Positions 1-6,427 of a stretch of DNA of 11,690 nucleotides are shown here, in pieces; position 1 is the first letter of the stretch, and every line of letters begins with the position of its first letter. The notes below the pieces were generated by a model. The model worked only from the letters and a program-made list of their open reading frames with translations, did not search any database and was not told the DNA's origin. Both the position numbers and the translations under genes were made by a program. Source of the DNA: JAZRUF01 sp045636205 (GTDB lineage: Bacteria; Bacillota; Clostridia; Oscillospirales; JAAYXM01); assembly GCA_045636205.1 (NCBI GenBank), contig JAZTXE010000071.1, positions 1-11,690 of the forward strand, written 5' to 3'.

Positions 1-15
1 CAGTGACACCTCCTT
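1..15 (-). promoter_or_regulatory. Ribosome binding site of a gene just off the left edge (probably rpmF)
   Basis: On the minus strand, positions 15 to 7 read AAGGAGGTG, a very strong Shine-Dalgarno sequence. Six bases follow before the window ends, so the start codon should sit immediately outside. It lies within 42 nt of the YceD stop codon on the same strand. In most bacteria yceD is followed by rpmF (ribosomal protein bL32), so that is the likely gene. Its identity is inferred from context only, as none of its coding sequence is visible. Confidence 0.6.
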
Positions 16-42
16 AATTTGACCATGTCTTTAAAGCATTAA

Positions 43-528
43 CTATTCATCAAGCAACTGTCGAAGTTTCATTAACCTGGGGTCAATCTCCTCATGCGCA
101 CAATTGCATGTTGACTCATTTAAATCTGCACCGCATTTCGAGCACAAACCTTTGCAATCCTCACTACACAAGTTTTTACTCGGTATGTCCAAAATAAATA
201 TTTGGCTTGCAAGCTCGTCGAGATCCAAAACATCATTCTCACAAACCAATATATCGTCGCTCTCTTCACCCATGATATGATCTGCTACAGCAGTTTCATA
301 ACAAACGGTTAAATCACGTCTAAACTCCTTTGCGCAACGATCACACAAAACACTGAGAACGCCTGACATTTCCATTTCAAGCAACAGAACACCCGCGCGG
401 TTTCGCACCTGCCCCGCCACCTCAATTGGATCCTTCACACAAGGCTCCAAATCAGAAATATCCATTTTGCAAGAAAACGGCAATACAGCCCCGATTTCCT
501 CTTTAATTAGTTTAAGTTGAATTTGCAT
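43..528 (-). CDS. yceD: YceD/DUF177 family protein, 23S rRNA accumulation / rpmF-linked
   Basis: A 161-residue protein of the YceD (DUF177) family. In E. coli and plants this family is linked to 23S rRNA accumulation or processing, and the gene is normally co-transcribed with rpmF. The biochemical role is unresolved. Visible hallmarks are a CDRC pair (C62, C65) in the middle and the C-terminal cysteine block at residues 121-143 (CSEDCKGLCSKCGADLN, then CNC), which looks like a metal-binding motif and is typical of Gram-positive members. An acidic stretch (residues 88-106) lies between the two. Length is normal for the family. The ATG at 528 is preceded by GAGGTG only 4 nt upstream. The gene reads toward the left edge, where a strong ribosome binding site begins the next gene. 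A consensus promoter lies upstream at 558-586. The family call is firm; the cellular role is not. Confidence 0.9.
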   Translation of the reverse strand: MQIQLKLIKEEIGAVLPFSCKMDISDLEPCVKDPIEVAGQVRNRAGVLLLEMEMSGVLSVLCDRCAKEFRRDLTVCYETAVADHIMGEESDDILVCENDVLDLDELASQIFILDIPSKNLCSEDCKGLCSKCGADLNESTCNCAHEEIDPRLMKLRQLLDE

Positions 529-557
529 AATACACCTCGCAAAGCGGTACGGAGAAT

Positions 558-586
558 ATTATAGCGTTTATCCGAGCATTTGTCAA
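558..586 (-). promoter_or_regulatory. Sigma-A promoter for yceD(-rpmF)
   Basis: Read on the minus strand, TTGACA (586-581) is followed after exactly 17 bp by TATAAT (563-558), a perfect match to the vegetative consensus. Transcription should start near 551, leaving a leader of about 23 nt before the yceD ATG. Such strength suits a ribosomal-protein transcription unit. The divergent rluA-family promoter begins about 55 bp away. Confidence 0.9.
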
Positions 587-640
587 CAAATATTATTAAC
601 AAAAACCTTGTTTTCTGTCAAAAGATTTTAAAACACAGTA

Positions 641-669
641 TTTAAATCCTAACGATAAAATGATATAAT
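641..669 (+). promoter_or_regulatory. Sigma-A promoter (extended -10) for the RluA-family gene
   Basis: A TATAAT -10 box lies at 664-669. It is preceded by TG at 661-662, giving an extended -10 (TGaTATAAT). TTTAAA at 641-646 is a weak -35 at 17-bp spacing. The predicted start near 676 leaves a leader of about 27 nt containing GGAGG at 693-697. Confidence 0.75.
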
Positions 670-702
670 ACAGTATATCAAGCATTCGTCACGGAGGATG
701 AC

Positions 703-1668
703 ATGAAAGAGTTTACCATAAATTCAAACGATGCGCAAACCCGGTTGGATAAATTTATATCAAAAGCCGTCCCTAACCTTCCGGGCACTTTAGCTCAAAA
801 ATACATAAGAATAAAGCGCATAAAAGTAAACGGCAAGCGTGCAGAGCGCGATACGCGTCTAAATTGCGGGGACATTGTTTCCATGTACATAAACGATGAA
901 TTTTTTGAAACTTCCCCAACGCTCCCCGATTACTTAACCTGCAAGCCAAACCTCAGCATAATATACGAAGACGAAAACATTATGCTTTTGGACAAAGCTC
1001 CGGGTCTCTCGGTTCATGAGGACGAGCAGCAGAAGCAAAACACACTTATAGCTCAAATCAAAGCCTATCTGTATCAAAACGGAGAATGGAACCCTGACGA
1101 AGAAAATTCATTTACACCGGCATTATGCAATAGAATAGACCGCAATACAGGCGGCATAGTAATCGCTGCAAAAAACGCCCCGGCATTGCGTGTTCTCAAC
1201 GAAAAAATAAAAAACCGCGAAATAAAAAAGTTTTATCTTTGCCTTGTCCGCGGTAAATTAACCCCACCTACCGGAAAGCTTGAAAACTTTCTTTGGAAAG
1301 ACGCAAAGAAAAACCAGGTCTTTATCCGACGTGACCGCGTACCAGGTGCAAAAACCGCGGTAACGCTATATCGCACAGTAAAATCGAGTTCTGAGCTTTC
1401 ACTGGTGGAATGTGAACTTATAACCGGGCGCACCCACCAGATCCGCGCGCAGATGGCGCACGCAGGCCATCCCTTACTCGGTGACGGTAAATACGGTGAT
1501 AACGACTGGAACAAAAAACATCACCGTAATAAGCAAGCACTCTATTCCTATCGTCTCATATTCTCTTTCAGCACAGACGCAGGCCCGCTCAACTATTTAA
1601 AAGGCGCGTTTTTTCAGGTTCCTCACGTCGATTTTGCAGAGAAGTATTTTCCATCCTCTTCACTGTAA
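703..1668 (+). CDS. RluA-family 23S rRNA pseudouridine synthase
   Basis: A 321-residue RluA/RluC/RluD-family enzyme that isomerises uridine to pseudouridine in RNA, most likely 23S rRNA. Residues about 13-60 form an S4-like RNA-binding domain (RLDKFISK, then IKRIKVNGKRA). The catalytic domain follows from about residue 85 (IIYEDENIMLLDKAPGLSVHE). The catalytic Asp is D146 in NRIDRNTGG, the local form of the usual HRLDxxTSG motif. The later family motif GRTHQIRAQMAHAGHPLLGD spans residues 242-261. Length is typical. GGAGG at 693-697, 5 nt before the ATG, supports this start. The gene is monocistronic: own promoter upstream and a hairpin at 1690-1715 immediately downstream. Which uridine is modified cannot be told from sequence, so no rlu symbol is assigned. 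Confidence 0.93.
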   Translation: MKEFTINSNDAQTRLDKFISKAVPNLPGTLAQKYIRIKRIKVNGKRAERDTRLNCGDIVSMYINDEFFETSPTLPDYLTCKPNLSIIYEDENIMLLDKAPGLSVHEDEQQKQNTLIAQIKAYLYQNGEWNPDEENSFTPALCNRIDRNTGGIVIAAKNAPALRVLNEKIKNREIKKFYLCLVRGKLTPPTGKLENFLWKDAKKNQVFIRRDRVPGAKTAVTLYRTVKSSSELSLVECELITGRTHQIRAQMAHAGHPLLGDGKYGDNDWNKKHHRNKQALYSYRLIFSFSTDAGPLNYLKGAFFQVPHVDFAEKYFPSSSL

Positions 1669-1689
1669 AATACCGATTTTAAATATTCA

Positions 1690-1715
1690 AACCGCCGTGA
1701 CTTTTCACGGCGGTT
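1690..1715. terminator. Bidirectional hairpin between two convergent genes
   Basis: AACCGCCGTGA (1690-1700) and TCACGGCGGTT (1705-1715) form a perfect 11-bp stem with a CTTT loop. It sits between the convergent stop codons of the RluA-family gene (1668) and the AraC-family gene (1720). The T-tracts are short and A/T-mixed on both sides, so it is a reasonable but not textbook terminator for either direction. Confidence 0.75.
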
Positions 1716-1719
1716 ATTA

Positions 1720-2535
1720 TTATATATTTATTTTCCGAAACTCGGACGGAGACACACCGAAATTATCCTTAAATTTTTTTGAAAAAGCAAATTGATCCGG
1801 AAACCCCAGCATAGCCGCAATTTCTTTAAGCGGCTTGTCTGTTGTAGAGATAAAATGCTTTGCAAAATTCATTTTATGCTCATTGATATATCTAATGGGA
1901 GACACTCCCATGTACCTCTTAAAATACCGGCTGAAATAGCTTGGATTGAATCCTGCGGTTTCAGCAAGTTTCTCTACGGTTAGATTTTCACTCAAATGCC
2001 CATGAATATAATATAGCACTTCAAAAAGCTCATCCGGCTTCGTACTCGCATCCGGTGCGACGAATGACACCTGATTTCTCACATCCGCTTTAAGCATCTC
2101 AACCAAAAACAGTTTAAAAATCAAGCTAACCGAAGATACAAGCGGAACCTCCACCTTATCCGAATGCTCAAATTGTTCCTTATATAATCCGGCAAGACCG
2201 CGGCAGTTTTCCGGAAGCCTGTGTTCAACAAAGCTCCCTGTCAGGTCATATTTATTCTGAGCCTTAAGTGTAAAGTGGCAGTAATACTGATCCGACTCTT
2301 CATCACAGTGCACGGATAAAATAGAGTTAGGCGCAAGCACATGCACATCCCCCGGCTTAGATATATACTCTTTGCCATCAATATTGAAATAGTGTTTCCC
2401 GGATATGGTATAGAGAACATCAAAATCAGATATATGCCGCTGTATTGAATAGCCTGCCGGATGATGAATTTTGCTTCTCGCTCTGAGCGATATATCTGAT
2501 TTTTCAATCATCTCAATTACATACGACTGAGTCAT
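1720..2535 (-). CDS. AraC-family transcriptional regulator of the adjacent uronate module
   Basis: A 271-residue AraC/XylS-type regulator. The N-terminal half (about 1-150) looks like a cupin-type sugar-sensing domain (for example YSIQRHISDFDVLYTISG and YISKPGDVHVLAPNSIL). The C-terminal ~100 residues hold two helix-turn-helix units: VEKLAETAGFNPSYFSRYFK, then LKEIAAMLGFPDQFAFSKKF, followed by the family signature FGVSPSEFRK. The ATG at 2535 has GGAGG 7 nt upstream. The gene is divergent from the Gfo/Idh-TIM-barrel-uxaC operon across a 196-bp spacer that holds candidate binding repeats. Divergent placement makes it the likely regulator of that operon, and the operon's nearness to uxaC suggests a uronate or uronide as effector. 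The ligand is inferred, and activator versus repressor cannot be decided here. Confidence 0.92.
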   Translation of the reverse strand: MTQSYVIEMIEKSDISLRARSKIHHPAGYSIQRHISDFDVLYTISGKHYFNIDGKEYISKPGDVHVLAPNSILSVHCDEESDQYYCHFTLKAQNKYDLTGSFVEHRLPENCRGLAGLYKEQFEHSDKVEVPLVSSVSLIFKLFLVEMLKADVRNQVSFVAPDASTKPDELFEVLYYIHGHLSENLTVEKLAETAGFNPSYFSRYFKRYMGVSPIRYINEHKMNFAKHFISTTDKPLKEIAAMLGFPDQFAFSKKFKDNFGVSPSEFRKINI

Positions 2536-2576
2536 ACATCCGCCTCCGTTTCCTGCCTATTATTTTTCTTTTTTAC

Positions 2577-2605
2577 ATTATACTACACTTTTCAGGATAT
2601 GTATA
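2577..2605 (-). promoter_or_regulatory. Promoter of the AraC-family gene
   Basis: On the minus strand a TATACA -35 (2605-2600) is followed at 17 bp by a perfect TATAAT -10 (2582-2577). The start should be near 2570, giving a leader of about 35 nt. The -35 box overlaps one arm of the inverted repeat at 2596-2629, which would allow autoregulation. Confidence 0.7.
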
Positions 2606-2629
2606 GAAAATGTATAAAATTAACATATC
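2596..2629. promoter_or_regulatory. Candidate operator: inverted and direct repeats between divergent promoters
   Basis: GATATGT (2596-2602) and ACATATC (2623-2629) are exact inverted repeats with a 20-bp gap. Between and overlapping them, ATGTATA occurs twice (2599-2605 and 2610-2616), with starts 11 bp apart, about one helical turn. That is the half-site arrangement commonly seen for AraC-family proteins, which bind direct repeats with two helix-turn-helix units. The left arm overlaps the -35 of the regulator gene and the right arm overlaps the -35 of the catabolic operon. The protein that binds is inferred from adjacency. Confidence 0.5.
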
Positions 2630-2648
2630 TTCGTCATTTTTATATATT
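2620..2648 (+). promoter_or_regulatory. Promoter of the Gfo/Idh-TIM-barrel-uxaC operon
   Basis: TTAACA (2620-2625) and TATATT (2643-2648) are separated by 17 bp, each matching the vegetative consensus at five of six positions. The start should be near 2655, leaving a leader of about 77 nt. The -35 overlaps the right arm of the inverted repeat, so a bound regulator there could either block or contact RNA polymerase. A weaker alternative -10 is TATTAT at 2696-2701, which lacks a good -35. Confidence 0.6.
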
Positions 2649-2731
2649 TCCATTCCACCGTTTTTCGTTTATTATTAAGATGTATTTATTCCTCGTATTA
2701 TATCCTTAAAATTGAAAGGAGTAACTTTTCC

Positions 2732-3775
2732 ATGAAACAATTACGTTTTGCTCTTATCGGATGTGGCTTTATAGGAGAGCTACATGCAGAGGTTATCAAT
2801 TCTCTTCCCAACGCAAAACTCGTCGCAGTGTGCGACAGCGGAGCCGAGCGCGGACATCTCCTCGCTGACCGTTACAGTTGCAAATACTATGCAGATTTCA
2901 ATGATGCTTTGGCTGACCCTGAAGTTGATGCGGTTTCAATATGCCTGCCCTCAGGTGTACATCATCTGGCAACCACCGCCGCAGCGCGTGCCGGCAAACA
3001 TGTCATCTGCGAAAAGCCGATTGATACCGAAGTAAGCCGTGCTCAGGAGATGGTAGACGTTTGTCGCGAAAACAATGTTTGCTTCAGCGTAATTATGCAG
3101 CACCGCTTCGACAAACCCATGTTACTTCTTAAAAAAGCAATAGAAGACGGTTCAATGGGTGACCTTCTTTGGGGTTGCGCACGTACTATATGGTATCGCG
3201 ACGATAACTATTTTGCAAATCCCTGGCGCGGAACCTGGCAGTATGACGGTGGCGGAGCACTTATCAATCAGTCCATTCATTATATTGACCTTCTCCTTTC
3301 CGTATTCGGTGATGTACGCAGCCTGAGCGGAAAATGCCGCAAACTTCTCCACAAGCAGATTGAAACCGAGGATGTAGGCGTAGCTAATCTGGAATTTGAA
3401 AACGGTACGATAGGTACCATTGAGGGCACAACCGTATCGTATCCGGGCCTGTATGCAGAGCTTAACGTTTACGGTTCAAAAGGTACTGTATGCATCCGCA
3501 ACGACCACCTTCTCTTCTATAGATTCGAAGACGGAGAGAAGCCTGAGTTTGAATGCTTGTTAAACCCCGAAAAAGCCAACGAGCTCAACCAGTCCCCGGC
3601 TATTGAGTCAGACTCTCACACCCGCCAGTATGAGGACTTTGTAGATGCAATTCTAACCGGTCGCACCCCCACCGTAACCGGCGAGGATGCGCTCAAGAGC
3701 CTCAAGGTCATCAAATCAATTTATACTGCTTCATCAGAAAAACGTGAAGTGTATATTTCCGAAGAATATAAATAA
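2732..3775 (+). CDS. Gfo/Idh/MocA-family NAD(P)-dependent sugar oxidoreductase
   Basis: A 347-residue cytoplasmic dehydrogenase with an N-terminal Rossmann fold (GCGFIG, residues 10-15) and a C-terminal GFO_IDH_MocA substrate domain. The family EKP motif is at 94-96, with K95 the expected catalytic lysine. The substrate-domain signature WRGTWQYDGGGALINQSIHY starts at W165, with H183 and D186 as the usual active-site positions. From memory, the WRGTW...GGG.L.NQ..H..D pattern recurs in members that oxidise the C3 hydroxyl of sugars or glycosides (levoglucosan dehydrogenase, WlbA/GnnA and C-glycoside 3-oxidases), so C3 oxidation is a reasonable guess. First gene of a three-gene operon, 14 nt before the TIM-barrel gene; AAAGGAG lies 9-10 nt before the ATG. 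An alternative is a uronate reductase standing in for UxuB/UxaB. Family call firm; substrate unknown. Confidence 0.9.
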   Translation: MKQLRFALIGCGFIGELHAEVINSLPNAKLVAVCDSGAERGHLLADRYSCKYYADFNDALADPEVDAVSICLPSGVHHLATTAAARAGKHVICEKPIDTEVSRAQEMVDVCRENNVCFSVIMQHRFDKPMLLLKKAIEDGSMGDLLWGCARTIWYRDDNYFANPWRGTWQYDGGGALINQSIHYIDLLLSVFGDVRSLSGKCRKLLHKQIETEDVGVANLEFENGTIGTIEGTTVSYPGLYAELNVYGSKGTVCIRNDHLLFYRFEDGEKPEFECLLNPEKANELNQSPAIESDSHTRQYEDFVDAILTGRTPTVTGEDALKSLKVIKSIYTASSEKREVYISEEYK

Positions 3776-3789
3776 AGGAGATTGAAACT

Positions 3790-4662
3790 ATGAATCCGTT
3801 TGTTATATCCGGTTTTGCCGATGAAATTTGTGATGATTTCAGAGCTCAGCTCGAAACTATAAAAGAACTCGGAATGACGCACATCTGCCTGCGCAGTGCC
3901 AATGGCAAAAACATCTGCGAGTATACTCCCGAGGAGGTTAAAAGCGAGCTGTTACCGTTGCTCAATGAGTACGGAATTAAAGTCTCCTCAATAGGCTCTC
4001 CGTTGGGTAAAGTTTTCATAAACGACGATGCTGCAATCGCAGCGCAAATGGAAACCGCACGCAAGACAGTTGAAATGGCACACATTCTCTCCTGTAAGTT
4101 TATCCGTGTTTTCAGCTTCTATATCCCCGAAGGAGACAAGCCTGAAGCATGGCGTGATAAAGTTATGGAGAAAGTCTCCGAAATGACGAAAATATTCTCC
4201 GAAGGAAATGTTATTGCACTCCACGAAAACGAAAAGGATATTTATGGTGATATCGGTGAACGTTGCCTTGATTTGGTAAAAACAATAAACACTCCTTCCT
4301 TCCGTTGCGTTTTCGATTTTGCAAACTTCGTTCAGTGCAGAGAGGATGTTCTATCCTGCTACGATATACTCAAGGAGTATATCTCCTATTTCCATATAAA
4401 AGATTTCTCAACCAAAACAGAGAACAATATCCTCTGTGGCAACGGCGAAGGTAAAATCAGTGAAATTTTAAAACTCGCATACGAAAACGGCTATTCGGGA
4501 TTTTTAACACTCGAACCGCATCTGGTTCTCTTTAGCGCGCTTCAATCACTGGAACTTGTCGAAGCGGACGAAGTAATAAAAGAAAATCTCTACGAAGACG
4601 GTCGTGCAGGTTTCACTGCGCAGTACAATGCTATCAGTAAAATCGTTTCTGAGATAGTATAG
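3790..4662 (+). CDS. Xylose-isomerase-like TIM-barrel protein (sugar phosphate isomerase/epimerase family)
   Basis: A 290-residue protein of the AP_endonuc_2/xylose-isomerase-like TIM-barrel family, which includes sugar epimerases, isomerases, 2-keto-myo-inositol dehydratase and C-deglycosidases. Four likely divalent-metal ligands appear in the family order on successive strands: E146 (ALHENEKD), D176 (CVFDFANF), H202 (YFHIKDF) and E242 (LTLEPHL). The metal site therefore looks intact. No signal peptide or membrane segment is visible. It is tightly coupled to the oxidoreductase upstream (14-nt gap) and to uxaC downstream (19-nt gap), with AAAGGAG before its ATG. Paired Gfo/Idh and TIM-barrel genes are known from 3-keto-glycoside pathways such as E. 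coli YcjS/YcjR, where the barrel enzyme works on the keto product. It is too short and dissimilar in motif to be a standard mannonate dehydratase (UxuA). The reaction is unknown. Confidence 0.88.
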   Translation: MNPFVISGFADEICDDFRAQLETIKELGMTHICLRSANGKNICEYTPEEVKSELLPLLNEYGIKVSSIGSPLGKVFINDDAAIAAQMETARKTVEMAHILSCKFIRVFSFYIPEGDKPEAWRDKVMEKVSEMTKIFSEGNVIALHENEKDIYGDIGERCLDLVKTINTPSFRCVFDFANFVQCREDVLSCYDILKEYISYFHIKDFSTKTENNILCGNGEGKISEILKLAYENGYSGFLTLEPHLVLFSALQSLELVEADEVIKENLYEDGRAGFTAQYNAISKIVSEIV

Positions 4663-4681
4663 TCTAAAAGGAGTTTTAAAA

Positions 4682-6106
4682 ATGAAAACTTTCATCACAG
4701 ACGACTTTTTATTGCAAAACGATGCTGCACGCATCCTCTACCACGACTATGCCGAAAAGATGCCTATTTTTGACTACCACTGTCACCTTGATCCGTATCA
4801 GATTTTAGAAAACAGTAAGTTTGAAAATATAGCAGATGCCTGGTTAAACGACGATCACTACAAATGGCGTCTCATGCGCGCAAACGGTGTTGAGGAAAAG
4901 TATATCACCGGAAACGCAGCACCAAAGGATAAATTTCTCAAGTGGGCAGATACCATCTCCCGCTGCATTGGAAACCCGCTCTATCATTGGTCAAACATGG
5001 AACTTCTGCGCTATTGCGGAGTTGACGAATTGCTTACTCCCGATAACGCAGAGGAGATTTGGGAAAAAGCAAGCGCACGCTTAAACTCAGACGATTGCAG
5101 GGTTCGTTCACTCATCAAAAAGAGTAACGTGCATGCACTTGGTACTACCGACGATCCTATAGATGATTTAAAAGTTCATCAGGACCTTGCAGCCGATCCC
5201 ACATTCGAAACCGTCGTGCTCCCTGCTTACCGTCCTGATAAGGCACTCCATCCTGAAAACCCCGGGTATATTGAGTACATTGCAAAACTCGGTCAGGTTG
5301 GTGGCAAAGAAATACGCACCTTTGATGATTTGAAAGATGTCCTTAACAACCGTGCAGAGTATTTTAAAGCACGTGGATGTCTGCTTGCAGATCACTCTTT
5401 CAGCGCGCCGGACTTCACTTGCTATGACCCCAAATGCGCTGAAAAAGCATTACAAAAAGCACTCGCCGGTGAAGTTCTGACCAAGTATGAGCTCGACTGT
5501 TACCAGACTGAACTTTTATCATATCTCGGAACGGTATATCACAGATTGGACTTTACAATGCAGCTGCACATGAGCGTATCGCGAAACCTCAATACTCCCC
5601 TGTTTTTAAGCAAAGGTGTTGACATGGGAGGTGACGCCATAGGCGAATCCATGACAACCGCATCAATAGTAGCACTTCTTGACCGCCTTGCAAGAGAAAA
5701 CGCACTCCCCCGCACCGTGCTTTACACTTTAAATCCAAGTGATACCGCTCGTCTGGTCACTCTTGCAGGCTGCTTCCAGAGCCCTGAAACACGCTGCAAA
5801 ATCCAAGTCGGCTCTGCCTGGTGGTTTAACGACCATTTAGACGGCATGGAGCATCAGATGAGCACCCTCGCAAACATGGGTATCCTGTCCGGCTTTATCG
5901 GCATGCTCACTGACTCACGCAGTTTCTTATCATATGCGCGCCATGAGTATTTCCGCCGCGTACTCTGCAACCTGCTCGGTACATGGATTGACAAAGGTCT
6001 TGCTCCCAAGGATTATGCAGGCATCGGCTCAATCGTAGAGGATATATGCTATAATAACGCAGTAGAATACATCGGCGTGCGCAAAGTTGTAAAAGATTTT
6101 AAATAA
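4682..6106 (+). CDS. uxaC: Glucuronate isomerase (uronate isomerase) UxaC
   Basis: A 474-residue uronate isomerase of the amidohydrolase superfamily, full length for the family. It interconverts D-glucuronate and D-fructuronate, and D-galacturonate and D-tagaturonate, the first step of bacterial hexuronate catabolism. Visible hallmarks are FDYHCHLDP with metal-site H33 and H35, YKWRLMRANG (residues 60-69), and the C-terminal run beginning WWFNDHLDGMEHQMSTLANM and continuing through GMLTDSRSFLSYARHEYFRR. Third gene of the operon; AAAAGGAG sits upstream of the ATG. No intrinsic terminator separates its stop codon from the serS promoter and T-box, so operon transcripts may run into the T-box. 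UxuA/UxuB or UxaA/UxaB are not present in the window, while an Eda-like gene begins at 11579. The identification is very secure. Confidence 0.97.
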   Translation: MKTFITDDFLLQNDAARILYHDYAEKMPIFDYHCHLDPYQILENSKFENIADAWLNDDHYKWRLMRANGVEEKYITGNAAPKDKFLKWADTISRCIGNPLYHWSNMELLRYCGVDELLTPDNAEEIWEKASARLNSDDCRVRSLIKKSNVHALGTTDDPIDDLKVHQDLAADPTFETVVLPAYRPDKALHPENPGYIEYIAKLGQVGGKEIRTFDDLKDVLNNRAEYFKARGCLLADHSFSAPDFTCYDPKCAEKALQKALAGEVLTKYELDCYQTELLSYLGTVYHRLDFTMQLHMSVSRNLNTPLFLSKGVDMGGDAIGESMTTASIVALLDRLARENALPRTVLYTLNPSDTARLVTLAGCFQSPETRCKIQVGSAWWFNDHLDGMEHQMSTLANMGILSGFIGMLTDSRSFLSYARHEYFRRVLCNLLGTWIDKGLAPKDYAGIGSIVEDICYNNAVEYIGVRKVVKDFK

Positions 6107-6110
6107 ACAC

Positions 6111-6139
6111 TTGTAAACCGCCCAAAAATCGTTTATACT
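6111..6139 (+). promoter_or_regulatory. Promoter of the T-box/serS unit
   Basis: TTGTAA (6111-6116) and TATACT (6134-6139) are 17 bp apart, each close to the vegetative consensus. They begin only 5 nt after the uxaC stop codon. The predicted start near 6146 precedes the first T-box helix at 6162 by about 16 nt. Confidence 0.7.
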
Positions 6140-6156
6140 ATATTTAATATGTCGCA

Positions 6157-6384
6157 ATGACCGGAGAATTAATATCATACGTTTTCTTCAGAGAGCAGGC
6201 GGTTGGGTGCAAGCCTGTGTAACGCGATATTATTCCGCTCCGTGAGCGTTCGGTGATAAGCCGAAGGGTGCGCCCTTTACAGCGTTTTCGAGTGGCCGTA
6301 TGATACTTCATCCGGCAATTTGGGTGGCAACGCGGAATTGTAATACTTCCGTCCCATGTTTTAAAATGGGGCGGAAGTTTTTTT
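6157..6384 (+). promoter_or_regulatory. T-box riboswitch, tRNA-Ser responsive, controlling serS
   Basis: A T-box leader that senses uncharged tRNA and opens transcription of serS. Stem I can be folded from CGGAG/CTCCG (6162-6166/6238-6242), AATATC/GATATT (6171-6176/6226-6231), CGTT/AACG (6180-6183/6221-6224) and CAGGC/GCCTG (6196-6200/6213-6217). It includes the AGAGAG bulge at 6190-6195 and the distal loop GGTTGGGTGCAA. In the specifier loop UCC (6234-6236, Ser) is followed by a purine. A stem (TTCGG/CCGAA) follows near 6249-6265. The antiterminator is CAATT/AATTG (6316-6320/6336-6340) around the T-box core GGGTGGCAACGCGG (6322-6335). The UGGC at 6325-6328 would pair with a GCCA tRNA end, as expected for tRNA-Ser (G73). 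The class is certain; the specifier is a manual fold that agrees with the gene it controls. Confidence 0.95.
6345..6384 (+). terminator. T-box-regulated intrinsic terminator
   Basis: ACTTCCGTCCCAT (6345-6357) and ATGGGGCGGAAGT (6366-6378) form a 13-bp stem with one G-U pair, followed by seven T residues (6378-6384). It begins 4 nt after the antiterminator helix (last base 6340) and is the alternative, off-state structure. It also appears to be the first intrinsic terminator met by transcripts coming through uxaC. Confidence 0.95.
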
Positions 6385-6427
6385 ATTTTCTCCCCTGCCG
6401 AGCAAAATATAAAGGAGGAATTTAATC

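Noticed and set aside
1233..1514. 93-codon minus-strand open frame inside the RluA-family gene
   Set aside because: Antisense to the conserved catalytic region, no start signal, composition typical of an antisense shadow.
3790..4662. Mannonate dehydratase (UxuA) for the TIM-barrel gene, which would complete the classical pathway
   Set aside because: The protein is about 290 residues, shorter than UxuA, and its motifs are those of the general sugar isomerase/epimerase family.
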